This document shows, in pieces, positions 8,854-17,763 of a stretch of 64,000 nucleotides of DNA. Below the pieces are notes generated by a model. The model had not been told where the DNA came from, did no database searches, and saw nothing but the letters and a program-made list of their open reading frames with translations. The stretch is from Pseudomonadota bacterium. Lineage in GTDB: Bacteria; Desulfobacterota; Binatia; Binatales; Binataceae. Within the stretch, counting starts at the first letter, position 1, and the number at the start of each line of letters is the position of its first letter. The translations under genes were made by a program, and so were the position numbers. The stretch covers positions 62,001-126,000 of the forward strand of contig JAJPHI010000009.1 in NCBI GenBank assembly GCA_021325355.1, given 5' to 3'.

Positions 8854-10007
8854 GATCGCGGCAGGCCGAGCACGTGCTCGCCGACAAAACTCAGCACCAG
8901 ATTGTTGGAAATCGGCGCCGTCCTATAGAGCCGCGCTTCGCGCCATTTCCGCTCGACGTGGTACTCCTTGGCAAAACCATAGCCGCCGAGGGTGTTCAAT
9001 GCGGCTTCGCCCGCCTCCCACGCCGCTTCCGATGCGAGGTACTTCGTCATGTTCGCCTCCGCCCCGCACGGTTGCCCCGCGTCGAACAGCGTCGCCGCCT
9101 TGAAACGCATCAGACTCGCGGCTTCGACCGCCATGTGCGCCTTCGCGATCGGGAACTGCACCCCCTGATTCATCCCAATCGGCCGATTGAAGACGCGCCG
9201 CTCGTTGGCGTATTTGACGGCGTAATCGACGAACCAGCGGCCATCCCCGATCGATTGGCTACCGACCAGAATCCGTTCGGCATTAATCGAACTTAGGACG
9301 TAGCCGAAGCCTTTGCCCTCCTCGCCGATCAGCGCCTCGCGCGGCAGCACCAGGTTTTCGATGAAGAGCTGGTTGGTGCCGTGATTCACCATCGTCGCGA
9401 TCGGCTGAGCCTTGATCGCCTCCCCGGTCTCCTTGAGGTTGACCAGGAACAGGCTCATCCCGTCGGTCTTCTTCTGCACCTGCTCGAACGGCGTCGTCCG
9501 CGTCAGCAGGAGCAGCATGTCGGAATGCTGGAAGCGCGAGGTAAAGATCTTCTGACCGTTGATCACGTAATGGTCGCCTTCACGCCGCGCGAAGGTCTTG
9601 ATGCGCGGGGTTTCCGATCCGGCGTCCGGCTCGGTGATGCCAAACGATTGCAGGCGCAGCTCACCGGCGGCGATCCGCGGCAGGTAACGCTGTTTCTGCT
9701 CGGCGCTGCCATATTTCAGAATCGATGCCATCGTGTACATCTGGGCATGACAGGCAACGGCGTTGCCCCCGCTACGGTTGATCTCCTCGAGAATGAGCGA
9801 GGCTTCGATCATGCCGAGACCCGCGCCGCCGTACTCCTGCGGAATCAACGCCGACAACCAGCCGGCCTCGCTCAGCGTTTTGACGAATTCGTCGGGATAG
9901 GCGTTGCGCTCATCGCAACCGCGCCAGTAATCATTGCCGAAACGCGCACAGAGACTCGCGACCGCCTCGCGAATTTCCTTTTGACTCTCGCTTAACTCGA
10001 ATTCCAT
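8847..10007 (-). CDS. Acyl-CoA dehydrogenase family protein
   Basis: 386 residues starting MEFELSESQKEI at 10007; the frame is open further upstream but that part has no homologous character. FAD-dependent alpha,beta-dehydrogenation of an acyl-CoA is the family reaction. Seen are the mid-domain LQSFGITEPDAGSETPRIKT, NGQKIFTS and the helical C-terminus. The usual medium-chain catalytic Glu (YEGT context) is absent: the equivalent stretch reads RTAPISNN. A Glu in INAERILVG corresponds to the base position of isovaleryl- and long-chain dehydrogenases, so an alternative base is plausible. Convergent with the PQQ protease; substrate unknown. Confidence 0.88.
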   Translation of the reverse strand: MEFELSESQKEIREAVASLCARFGNDYWRGCDERNAYPDEFVKTLSEAGWLSALIPQEYGGAGLGMIEASLILEEINRSGGNAVACHAQMYTMASILKYGSAEQKQRYLPRIAAGELRLQSFGITEPDAGSETPRIKTFARREGDHYVINGQKIFTSRFQHSDMLLLLTRTTPFEQVQKKTDGMSLFLVNLKETGEAIKAQPIATMVNHGTNQLFIENLVLPREALIGEEGKGFGYVLSSINAERILVGSQSIGDGRWFVDYAVKYANERRVFNRPIGMNQGVQFPIAKAHMAVEAASLMRFKAATLFDAGQPCGAEANMTKYLASEAAWEAGEAALNTLGGYGFAKEYHVERKWREARLYRTAPISNNLVLSFVGEHVLGLPRSY

Positions 10008-10121
10008 TAACGCAGCCCTCTCTGGCTTATTGCCTGAGATCCGTAACCGGTTGCAACGTCCCGCGCGGTCCGCCACCCGAGCCTCGTTCCGCGATCGCTG
10101 CGCGGCTGTTACGATCCGCGC

Positions 10122-10778
10122 ATGTCTTCCGCGGCTCTGCTGCTCGAACTGGCCCGTTTCGTCGAGCGCGTCAGTGCGATCGCGCGAACCGGCCTGGCCT
10201 TCCAACCAAGCGGCTACGATGCCGAGCGCTATGAAGAGCTGCTGCACGAAGCGGCGCGGATGCGCTCGGTGCTCGAGACCGCCGACGGCACTGATCACGA
10301 GGCGATCTTCCAACGTTGGCGCGCCGAGGTGCGCCCCGGCTACGACGGTTATGTCACCGCCGGCGTCGGCTGCGGCGCTATCGCATTCAATGAGCGCGAC
10401 GAGCTGCTGATGATTCAGCGGCCGAGCGGCCGCTGGTGGTACCCTACCGGGTTCTGCGAGGTCGGCGTCTCGCCTGCCGAAAACGTCGCCCGGGAAGTCC
10501 GCGAGGAAACCGGCTTAAGCGTCACCCCGCTCCGCCTCCTCGGCGTCCTCGACAGCTTAAAGCTCGGCTCGCCCTTCAGGCATCTCTACTCGATGCTCTT
10601 CTATTGCCGTCTGGATGGCGGCGCGCTGCGACCCCATCCGCTCGAAACCCTCGACGTGCGCTTCTTTCCGCTCGACCGCCTGCCCGCAGACCTCCACGGC
10701 GCGTCGCGCCGCTGGATCGACCTCGCGCGGCAGTTCCATTTCGAAGGTCGTCTCGAGCCCTATTTCGATCCGCTCTGA
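10122..10778 (+). CDS. NUDIX hydrolase with N-terminal helical domain
   Basis: 218 residues. The Nudix box is intact: Gly, then Glu six positions later, then REVREETGL (residues about 110-132), the Mg-binding site for hydrolysing nucleoside-diphosphate-linked substrates. The N-terminal ~60 residues are helical (LLLELARFVERVSAIARTGLAF) and match the Nudix_N_2 arrangement found on ADP-ribose-pyrophosphatase-like proteins. Divergent from the acyl-CoA dehydrogenase (114 bp between starts) and convergent with the exported protein downstream. Exact substrate not predictable. Confidence 0.88.
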   Translation: MSSAALLLELARFVERVSAIARTGLAFQPSGYDAERYEELLHEAARMRSVLETADGTDHEAIFQRWRAEVRPGYDGYVTAGVGCGAIAFNERDELLMIQRPSGRWWYPTGFCEVGVSPAENVAREVREETGLSVTPLRLLGVLDSLKLGSPFRHLYSMLFYCRLDGGALRPHPLETLDVRFFPLDRLPADLHGASRRWIDLARQFHFEGRLEPYFDPL

Positions 10779-10811
10779 ATCAGCCCTGCCGCGGCTCTCC
10801 CGATTCGCCAA

Positions 10812-11690
10812 TCACGGGGTCAACTGATCCTGCACGCACGCCGACTTCGCATTCGACCACAACTCCTGCAGTTGCCAGTTGGTGTCGTTGGCGAGCGTCA
10901 CCGCCGAGCTGAACAGCCACGCGCACTTGTCCGCCACCTCGTTGCCGTTCGCATCGAACCAGGCGTTCAGCTCCGGGTCGGTCGTCGCCTCCGATTCCTC
11001 GTGCGCGACCACGTTGGCGTCAGCCCGCGTGCCCTCGCTGTACGCATTGGCGTGGTAGCGATTCCCCGGATTGCAGCCCAACACGTTGTTCAGATTCGGG
11101 ATATACGAGACCGCAATCTCCTCGCCTTCGCAGGTCCCGTAGGAATGCCAGCCGCAGTAGTTCGCCCCGCTCGGAAAATTCGAGGTGAAGATGAAGTAGA
11201 TGCCGCCGCTGTTGCTGGTTGCGTTGATCGGATCGAGCGGCAGCGCGCCCGACTTTATATACTTGCACGCCTCATTGACGATTGTCGCCGTCGACGGCGA
11301 CCGGCTCGGCGGCGCCGTCGGATCGGTCACCGTCGTCGTATCGAAATCCGAAGTCTCGATCGCCGGCAGGTACTGGTCGAGGATGTGCGAATAGTCGCTG
11401 TCGCCGTAACCCTCGAAGAAGGTCGGCAACGCCTTCTTCAGGTCCGACGGAAACGCACTCTGCTGGCCCCAGTAGATCGCGTAAACCGTCGATTGCTGCA
11501 GCACCGGTCCGCCATTATCGATCAGGTTCAGCCCACTCGACGATCGCGTCACAATAGCCGCGCCGGCATCCGTGTTCATCCGAAACACATGGGGCTGTCC
11601 GTTACCGGCCATCGCGCGACCCTGCATCACGAAACCAAGGACAGCCGCACCCATGAGAAGTGTTAACCCGCGTCGGGCATCGAAAGGCAT
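10812..11690 (-). CDS. Exported Exordium / phosphate-induced-protein-1-like protein
   Basis: 292 residues from the ATG at 11690, which follows GGGGGACCG; an open upstream extension to 11822 is AT-rich and unlikely to be coding. Residues 1-28 form a signal peptide ending QGRAMA. The mature part contains VYAIYWGQQSAFPSDLKKAL, GANYCGWHSYG, and the conserved AHEESEATTDPELNAWFD followed by VADKCAWLF. This resembles the PHI-1/EXORDIUM family known from plants and scattered in soil bacteria. Four cysteines suggest disulfides. Function in bacteria is unknown. The HExxE-like HEESE is reminiscent of a metal site, but I would not call it a protease. Confidence 0.75.
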   Translation of the reverse strand: MPFDARRGLTLLMGAAVLGFVMQGRAMAGNGQPHVFRMNTDAGAAIVTRSSSGLNLIDNGGPVLQQSTVYAIYWGQQSAFPSDLKKALPTFFEGYGDSDYSHILDQYLPAIETSDFDTTTVTDPTAPPSRSPSTATIVNEACKYIKSGALPLDPINATSNSGGIYFIFTSNFPSGANYCGWHSYGTCEGEEIAVSYIPNLNNVLGCNPGNRYHANAYSEGTRADANVVAHEESEATTDPELNAWFDANGNEVADKCAWLFSSAVTLANDTNWQLQELWSNAKSACVQDQLTP

Positions 11691-11958
11691 CGTCGGTCCC
11701 CCTGCGCCAGAAATATAATCCGAAATTCGCTGTTGCAGAATAGCTTTTTCGCGACTGATTGATTCCTTAAAGCTGTTTGTTGCCCTGAATTTGTAGTAAT
11801 CAGTCTCAATTAAAGCAATCATCGGCGATATAGACGAATCGTGGTGATATAGAAATCAGCGCCCGGATGCAGTAAAACCGTTCGCAGGTGGCCGCTACGC
11901 GTGACGGCAGCTCGCGCCGTACACGCCAAATCCGGCGGCCCTTGCCAAGGAGGCAGTG

Positions 11959-13071
11959 ATGCACGTCGGCTACGGAGTCGCTTTCCAGAATCCCCATAAC
12001 GCCCTTCCAGACAGTGAGGTTTGGCGCAACGAGGTCAGGCTCGCCGAAATGGCCGAACCGCTCGGCTTCGATTCCGTGTGGTCAATCGAGCATCATTTCG
12101 ACGACTACACGATGTGTCCCGACCCCTGTCAGTTCCTCAGCTACATGGCCGGACGGACCAAGCGCGCCAAGCTGGGCTCGATGGTCGTCGTGCTGCCCTG
12201 GCACGATCCGATTCGCGTCGCCGAGCAGGTCTCGGTGCTCGACCATCTGTCGGACGGCCGCTTCATCTTCGGCATCGGTCGCGGTCTCGCGCGTATCGAG
12301 TACGAGGGTTTTCGCCTCGATCAGAACGAGGGCCGCGATCTCTTCGTCGAGCACGCCGAGCTCATCCTGAGCGCGCTCGAAAAGGGCTACATGGAAGGCG
12401 GCCGCTTGACCAAGCAACCGCGCCGCGAAATCCGCCCGTTCCCCGCCCGCTCCTTCCGTGGCCGCACCTATGCCGCCGCTGTCTCACCCGAATCGATGCC
12501 GATCATGGCCAAGCTCGGCGTCGGCGTGCTGGTGATTCCGCAAAAGCCGTGGGACGCAGTGAAAAAGGATTTCGAGATTTATCACAAGGTCTGGGCCGAA
12601 GTTAACAAAACCCAGCCGCCCAACCCCCTCAGCGGCGGCTTTATCTTCGTCGACGAAGACCGCTCACGCGCCGAAGAGCTCGGGATGAAATACATCACCG
12701 ATTACTATCATACGGCGATGCGTCATTATGAAATGACCACCCAGCAGTTCGGCTCGCACAAGAGCTACGAGTTCTACAGCCATGTCGGTAAATACATCGA
12801 GCGGCATGGGATGGACGGTGCGGCAAAGGATTTTGCCAACCTGATGCCGTTTGGTTCGCCCGCGCAGGTTCTCGAAAAATTCCGTTACATGAAGGAAGTC
12901 ATCAACATGGACGGCATCATGGCCAATCTGAGCTATGCCGGGATGCCCTACGATGAAGCCGAACGCAACATGAAATGCTTCGCCGAGAAGGTCCTGCCCG
13001 AACTCAAGAAATGGGCCGGCGAGCCGCTCAAGGAAGGCGCGCCGCTCAACGGGATGGCTCACGCCGCCTGA
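11959..13071 (+). CDS. LLM-class flavin-dependent oxidoreductase
   Basis: About 370 residues. The ATG at 11959 follows the strong ribosome site AAGGAGG, so I prefer it to the GTG three bases upstream. Luciferase-like TIM barrel: N-terminal HVGYGVAFQN, SVWSIEHHFDDY, GSMVVVLPWHDPIRVAEQ, and GRFIFGIGRGLARIEYEGF. The EHHF motif resembles flavin-dependent alkanal-monooxygenase-like members more than short F420 reductases. It is followed by a clear terminator at 13094 and appears monocistronic. Substrate unknown. Confidence 0.87.
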   Translation: MHVGYGVAFQNPHNALPDSEVWRNEVRLAEMAEPLGFDSVWSIEHHFDDYTMCPDPCQFLSYMAGRTKRAKLGSMVVVLPWHDPIRVAEQVSVLDHLSDGRFIFGIGRGLARIEYEGFRLDQNEGRDLFVEHAELILSALEKGYMEGGRLTKQPRREIRPFPARSFRGRTYAAAVSPESMPIMAKLGVGVLVIPQKPWDAVKKDFEIYHKVWAEVNKTQPPNPLSGGFIFVDEDRSRAEELGMKYITDYYHTAMRHYEMTTQQFGSHKSYEFYSHVGKYIERHGMDGAAKDFANLMPFGSPAQVLEKFRYMKEVINMDGIMANLSYAGMPYDEAERNMKCFAEKVLPELKKWAGEPLKEGAPLNGMAHAA

Positions 13072-13093
13072 TAAATCGTTAAGATCGATTGCG

Positions 13094-13133
13094 CGGCCTC
13101 ACTCGGCTCCTGCGGCCGGTGAGGCCGTTTTTT
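13094..13133 (+). terminator. Rho-independent terminator after the LLM oxidoreductase
   Basis: CGGCCTCAC (13094-13102) pairs with GTGAGGCCG (13119-13127) and is followed by six T residues (13128-13133). It sits 23 bp after the LLM stop codon and just before the convergent malQ end. Confidence 0.9.
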
Positions 13134-14691
13134 ATCCGGCGCTCGAGGCGAAGCGGCCGGTCCGCTCACTAATCGCCCGGATTCGTTTCAGGCGCGCCTG
13201 CCACGCCGGGTCGCGCAGCGCCTCGCCAGGATCGAACGGCAGTCGCCAGCTCCAGTTCGCCGCGCCGATTGTGCCCGGCACGTTGATCCGCTCGCGCCAT
13301 CCGAAGAGATCCTGTATCGGCGTAAGCGCCAGTTGCGCGGGCGACCGGTAAACCTCCTCGAGGATCGCCTCGCGCGTGGCCTCGTCGAGTTGTGCGCGCG
13401 CCGCGCTCGCTTCGCCACCGATATGGAGCGCGCTCAAAAACGCCGCGCGCTCATCCTTCCCCGCCGCCTCCCACCACTCCGCGAGCGTCTCCGTATCGTG
13501 GGTGCCCGTTGTCACCACCGCCTGCATTGGATAGCTATGCGGTTCGATAAAAGGTTCGTCGGCCGCGCTGTAATCCCGTTCCCATCGCGGCACTTTGTAG
13601 CCCGGGATGCCCATCTCGGCCATGACCTCGCGGACGAAGCCCGGGATCACCCCCAGGTCCTCCGCGATTAGGCGCATCGGTCCCGCCTCTTCCAGTATGA
13701 TCCCGAGGATCTCGCGCCCCTGCGCCCGCTGCTCTGCCTCGTCCGCCGGATCGAAGGCGCCCTCACCCTCTCCGTCACATGGATAGGCGTAGGTGCGGAA
13801 CAGGCCGACGACGTGGTCGATCCGCAAAACGTCGTAGAGCTTGCGCGCATGACGGATCCGTTCACGCAGCAGGCGAAACCCGTCCGCGCGCATCCGCCGC
13901 CAGTTCGGCATCGGCAAGCCCCAACGCTGCCCCGTCGGCGAAAACGCATCGGGTGGCGCGCCGACCGCGCGCGTCAAATCGTACATTTCCTGATTCGCCC
14001 ACACCTCGACGCTGTCGCGCGCCGCCGAGAACGCCAAATCGCCGCCGAGATACACGCCGCGCGATCGCAGCGCGGCGCGCGTTGCGTTCCACTGCCGATG
14101 CGCGACGAACTGAAAATACCTGAGCGTCTCGATCCGCGCGGCGAGCTCGCGCGCCGCCGCCCCCACCCCCTCCGCTTCATGTCGGCTGAGCGGCGCCGGC
14201 CACTTCGACCATTCACGCTCCTCGCAACGCTCCTTCAACGCCCGAAACAGCGCGTAGGAATCGAGCCAGCTCGCCTCTGCCGCTTTGAAAGCCGCAAAGG
14301 CCTCGCGCTCGCCGTCGTTCTCCGCGCTTTGGCAGCGCCGCAGCGCCGCTTCGAGCCGCCTCTCTTTCAGCTCGCGCAGTCGCCGCAGGTCCACCGATCC
14401 TGACGATCTGCCCCCGCCCGCGATCGCGGGGTCAGCGTCGTCCCCGGCCGGGTCGATCGCGATGTAGCTCGGGTCGATCGCCATCAGGCTCATCGCCGAG
14501 TACGGACTCGCTTCGCCCGGCGCGGTCTCGTCGATGGGCAGAAGCTGGATCAGCCGATGGCCCGTCGCGAGTGCGAGTTCCGCAAACCCGCGTAGCCCGC
14601 CGATATCGCCGCGTCCGTAGTCGCCCGGCGCGCGCAGCGCAAACAGCGGAATCAGGATCCCCGCGCAGCGCGCGGGTAAGCTCGCGCTCAC
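13132..14691 (-). CDS. malQ: 4-alpha-glucanotransferase (amylomaltase, GH77)
   Basis: 519 residues, normal for GH77. Transfers alpha-1,4-glucan segments between maltodextrins, part of glycogen/maltodextrin turnover in the cytoplasm. Family signatures are GILIPLFALRAPGDYGRGD at the N-terminus, the substrate-binding SPYSAMS, the nucleophile region LRIDHVVGLFRTY, the acid/base region IAEDLGVIPGFV, and TGTHDTETLAEWW. The start overlaps the upstream TPR gene by 4 bases, so the two are probably co-transcribed. Confidence 0.96.
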   Translation of the reverse strand: MSASLPARCAGILIPLFALRAPGDYGRGDIGGLRGFAELALATGHRLIQLLPIDETAPGEASPYSAMSLMAIDPSYIAIDPAGDDADPAIAGGGRSSGSVDLRRLRELKERRLEAALRRCQSAENDGEREAFAAFKAAEASWLDSYALFRALKERCEEREWSKWPAPLSRHEAEGVGAAARELAARIETLRYFQFVAHRQWNATRAALRSRGVYLGGDLAFSAARDSVEVWANQEMYDLTRAVGAPPDAFSPTGQRWGLPMPNWRRMRADGFRLLRERIRHARKLYDVLRIDHVVGLFRTYAYPCDGEGEGAFDPADEAEQRAQGREILGIILEEAGPMRLIAEDLGVIPGFVREVMAEMGIPGYKVPRWERDYSAADEPFIEPHSYPMQAVVTTGTHDTETLAEWWEAAGKDERAAFLSALHIGGEASAARAQLDEATREAILEEVYRSPAQLALTPIQDLFGWRERINVPGTIGAANWSWRLPFDPGEALRDPAWQARLKRIRAISERTGRFASSAG

Positions 14692-15032
14692 CCCTTGTCC
14701 TTGGCTTCGCGAAGCTGGCGTTTCCAGTCGAGACGACGCGCCTCGCCGCCGGCCGCCTCCGCCTCCTTTATCATCCCCTTCTTCTGATAGAACATGCTCA
14801 AGTTGGTGTAGGCGAGAATATCCTCCGGCTCCTGCTCGAGGTATCGCTTGGTCAACTCAATCGCTCGATCGAGATCGCCCTTGGCCTGGTAACACATGGT
14901 CAGACCATGGACCGCGTCGCTGAATTTCGGATCGATCGCCAGGGCCTGATTATAAAGCGCGATCGCCTCGTCCAGTTTGCCGTCGGCGTACAGGTCAACG
15001 GCATCGTCGTAAAGCTCTTCCTTGTCCGGCAT
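14688..15032 (-). CDS. Small TPR-repeat protein
   Basis: 114 residues made almost entirely of about three tetratricopeptide repeats, e.g. GKLDEAIALYNQALAIDPK and GDLDRAIELTKRYLEQEPE, with the typical Gly/Ala/Pro positions. TPR arrays are protein-protein scaffolds. The C-terminus is short and basic. It is the first gene of a two-gene unit with malQ and lies 82 bp from the divergent SufT-like gene. No specific partner is evident. Confidence 0.85.
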   Translation of the reverse strand: MPDKEELYDDAVDLYADGKLDEAIALYNQALAIDPKFSDAVHGLTMCYQAKGDLDRAIELTKRYLEQEPEDILAYTNLSMFYQKKGMIKEAEAAGGEARRLDWKRQLREAKDKG

Positions 15033-15126
15033 AAGTCCTCGCTGCGCCGCCCGCGGGCGACTGTCCGCATTCCTGATCTTAACTATATACTGACATAGGC
15101 CAACCCTTGCGGCCGTGGTTGCCCGG

Positions 15127-15429
15127 ATGCTGAGCGAAGACGAAATCTACGAAGTTCTGCGCGAGTGCTACGACCCCGAGCTCCCCGTCAACATCGTTGA
15201 CCTCGGCCTCATCTACGGTCTCGAGATCAGCGATCACGCGGTCACCGTGCGCATGACGCTTACCGCACCGGGGTGCACGATGGGCACGATGATCGCCAGT
15301 GCGATCGAGGACAAATTGCTTGGTCTACCGGACTGCGAGCGCGCCCAGGTCGAGATCGTCTGGGAACCGCCCTGGACCCCGCATCGGATGAGTGAGGAGG
15401 CGCGCAAACAGCTTGGCCTCGATGACTGA
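15127..15429 (+). CDS. MIP18/DUF59 family Fe-S assembly factor (SufT-like)
   Basis: About 100 residues from ATG 15127; a GTG at 15115 would add four residues. DUF59 domain: YDPELPVNIVDLGLIYGL and the conserved cysteine in LTAPGCTMGTMI. Such proteins help mature Fe-S clusters (SufT) or act in phenylacetate monooxygenase assembly (PaaD). The absence of paa genes favours an Fe-S cluster role. The ubiE/menG start lies within its last codons (15422), so the two are translationally coupled. Confidence 0.88.
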   Translation: MLSEDEIYEVLRECYDPELPVNIVDLGLIYGLEISDHAVTVRMTLTAPGCTMGTMIASAIEDKLLGLPDCERAQVEIVWEPPWTPHRMSEEARKQLGLDD

Positions 15430-16153
15430 TGCCGCTGCGCCGCCGGACGCGGCGGCCCCAGCCGCGCCCACCAAGCCCGCGCGCATTCGCGCGATGTTCA
15501 CGGCGATCGTCCCACGCTACGACCTGGTCAATCGCCTGATGACGCTGGGGCTCGATCAGCGCTGGCGGCGGCAAACCGTCGCCGCCGTCGCCCCGCGCGA
15601 CGGCGTGGTGCTGGATATCGCCGCCGGCACTGGCGATCTCGCGTTCGAGGCCGCCAAGCAGGGCGCGCGCCGCGTGCTCGGCGCCGACTTCTGCCCGCGC
15701 ATGATCGAAGCCGCGCGCCGCAAGGCGCGCCGCCTCCCGCAAACCGCCACGGTACGCTTTCTCGTCGCCGACGCGATGAGCCTGCCGTTCGCCGATGCTT
15801 CCTTCGACGCCATCGTCAATGGTTTCATGCTGCGCAACGTCGCCGACTTGAGCGCCACCTTCGTCGAACTCGCGCGCGTCCTCAAACCGGGCGGGCGGCT
15901 CGCCTGCCTCGACCTGACGCCGCCGCGCGGTCTGATGCGCCACTTTTTCTCGCTCTATATCGCCACCGTCGTCCCGCTGCTGGGCGTCATCTTCGCGCGC
16001 AACTATGCCGCCTATCGCTATCTCTTCGACTCCCTTGCGGTTCATCCCGACGCCGACCGCGTCGCCGCCATGATGCGCGCGGCAGGCTTTCGCCAGGCCA
16101 CCTATCGCGTGACGGGCTTCGGTACCGTCGCCATTCACCTGGGAGTCAAATGA
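15422..16153 (+). CDS. ubiE: Ubiquinone/menaquinone C-methyltransferase UbiE/MenG
   Basis: About 243 residues from ATG 15422 (MTDAAAPP), inside the end of the preceding gene; a longer reading to 15392 is the neighbour's shadow. SAM-dependent methylation of the quinone ring in respiratory quinone synthesis. Motifs: FTAIVPRYDLVNRLMTLG, the SAM-binding LDIAAGTGDLAFEA, FCPRMIEAAR, and the family's NGFMLRNVADL and LARVLKPGGRLACLD. The Ala/Pro-rich N-terminus is longer than average. Its stop overlaps the M20 peptidase start (ATGA). Confidence 0.94.
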   Translation: MTDAAAPPDAAAPAAPTKPARIRAMFTAIVPRYDLVNRLMTLGLDQRWRRQTVAAVAPRDGVVLDIAAGTGDLAFEAAKQGARRVLGADFCPRMIEAARRKARRLPQTATVRFLVADAMSLPFADASFDAIVNGFMLRNVADLSATFVELARVLKPGGRLACLDLTPPRGLMRHFFSLYIATVVPLLGVIFARNYAAYRYLFDSLAVHPDADRVAAMMRAAGFRQATYRVTGFGTVAIHLGVK

Positions 16154-17532
16154 TGGACGAAGCTGCGCTCGCCTGGTGCCGGCGTTTGATCGGCTGTCGC
16201 AGCGTGACCCGCGAAGGCACGCGCGCCATCGCCGAGCTCTGCGCCCGTGAGCTGCTCGCCCCGCGCGGCATCGAGGCGCAACTCATCGAATCGCCCGACG
16301 AAGGGCCGCATCAGGTCAATCTCGTCGCCACGATCCGCGGCCGCGACTCCGCGCTTTCTCCCATCGTGCTGAATACCCATCTCGATACCGTGCCGCCCGG
16401 CGAAGCCAGCGCCTGGACGGCCTGCGCCGGCGATCCCTTCACCGCCGTCGTCACCGCTGATCGGATTTACGGACTGGGTGCGGCCGATACCAAGCTCGAC
16501 TTCATCGCCAAAGTGATGGGCCTGACGGCCGGCGTGCCGCGCCGCAACGTCATCCTTGTGGCGACCTTCGGCGAAGAGCACGGTCTCGTCGGAGCAAGGG
16601 AGTTGGCCCGCTCCGCCACCCTGCCTCGCGGCGTACCCGCCTTTGTCGGCGAAGCCTCTCATCTGCAGGTCATCACCGCGCACAAAGGTCTGATGGTCTT
16701 CGAGCTGCGCCTCGATTTCAGCCCCGCGCCCCCGCGGCGCAAGCCGCTGCATCGCCTAATCTTCGCCGGTCGCGCGGCTCATTCGAGTACGCCCGCGCTC
16801 GGGCGCAACGCGATTCGCCTCGCGCTCGACGCGCTGGCCGCCCATCGCGAACTCGAGCCGTGCGCGATCAGCGGCGGCGATGCGGTCAACAAGGTGCCGG
16901 CCCGATGTGAAGTGGTGGTCGGCGGCTCGCCTGCCGATCTTTCCGATGCGACCGTCGAAACCTTCGCCGAGAGCGAGGCTAGTCAGCCTTTTGTGGTGCC
17001 ATCCACCGCAATCGATATACTGCGGCGCTTTATCGATGGACTCCAGCAATTCGCCGACACCGCCGGTCCGCCGGAGCCGGACTACGCCTCGCCCACTCTA
17101 ACCTGCAATCCCGGACTTATCCGCACCCATCACGGTACAATCGTGCTTGAATTCGAGCTGCGCCCGCCGCCGAGCATGCCGCTCGACGAGGTGCGCGCGG
17201 GACTGGCGGCGTTAAGAGCTTCGCTGCAAGCGCAATTCGACGATTGTCCCATCACCCTCAGCGAACGGCGCGCGAATCCGGGCTTTCGTGCCGACCTGGC
17301 GAGCGAAACCGTCGTCCTCGCCGTCGCCGCTCTGGCCACCGCCAATCTTCCGGTCGAAACCAATGTTAAGGCCGGATGCACCGAGGCGGGCGTTTACGCG
17401 GCGGCCGGTCTTAAGCCCGTCGTCTTCGGCCCGGGACCCTCGACCGGTGTCATCCACGCCCCCAACGAATACAACCTGCTGAGCGAGGTCGAGGGCGCCA
17501 TCCGTTTTTATCGAGCGCTTTTGCAAAGCTGA
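16150..17532 (+). CDS. M20-family metallopeptidase / deacylase
   Basis: 460 residues. Zinc-dependent amidohydrolase of the ArgE/DapE/CPG2 superfamily. Metal-binding stretches are visible: LNTHLDTVPPG near residue 75, GLGAADTKLDFIAK near 115, and the catalytic-Glu TFGEEHGLVG near 140. A dimerisation lid lies in the middle (RAAHSSTPALGRNAI), and the C-terminus has HAPNEYNLLSEVEGA with a final metal-ligand His. It could be a succinyl-diaminopimelate or acetylornithine deacylase, or a peptidase; the sequence alone does not decide. Overlaps ubiE/menG by 4 bases. Confidence 0.85.
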   Translation: MMDEAALAWCRRLIGCRSVTREGTRAIAELCARELLAPRGIEAQLIESPDEGPHQVNLVATIRGRDSALSPIVLNTHLDTVPPGEASAWTACAGDPFTAVVTADRIYGLGAADTKLDFIAKVMGLTAGVPRRNVILVATFGEEHGLVGARELARSATLPRGVPAFVGEASHLQVITAHKGLMVFELRLDFSPAPPRRKPLHRLIFAGRAAHSSTPALGRNAIRLALDALAAHRELEPCAISGGDAVNKVPARCEVVVGGSPADLSDATVETFAESEASQPFVVPSTAIDILRRFIDGLQQFADTAGPPEPDYASPTLTCNPGLIRTHHGTIVLEFELRPPPSMPLDEVRAGLAALRASLQAQFDDCPITLSERRANPGFRADLASETVVLAVAALATANLPVETNVKAGCTEAGVYAAAGLKPVVFGPGPSTGVIHAPNEYNLLSEVEGAIRFYRALLQS

Positions 17533-17709
17533 AGAGCCGGTCCAAAAAAGAAGCGCCGGCTTCGTGCGCTGGAGGATATGGGACACGCACGGCCGGCGCC
17601 GGTATGATCCTCGTCACATCGGGGGTTGCGACGAAGGACGAGAACCTGAAACAGCAAGAGCCGGACCATCAGGGGTGTCCGCCCATTTGTTGAGATTTTG
17701 CTGATCCGC

Positions 17710-17727
17710 CGCTAAGCGTCCTTAGCG
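17710..17727. terminator. Stem-loop between convergent genes
   Basis: Perfect 7-bp inverted repeat CGCTAAG / CTTAGCG with a 4-base loop, in the 231-bp gap between the M20 peptidase (plus) and the LLM gene (minus). No T-run follows on either side, so this is at most a weak or factor-assisted terminator. I saw nothing else gene-like in the gap. Confidence 0.35.
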
Positions 17728-17763
17728 CCAACTGCAAACCTGCAAATATCTCTGAGCACCCGA

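Noticed and set aside
10008-10313. Extension of the acyl-CoA dehydrogenase upstream of 10007
   Set aside because: The family start MEFELSESQKEI is at 10007; the upstream part overlaps the divergent NUDIX gene and has no homologous character.
17533-17763. Possible tRNA or small RNA in the gap after the M20 peptidase
   Set aside because: No cloverleaf or T-arm found; only a short stem-loop is evident.
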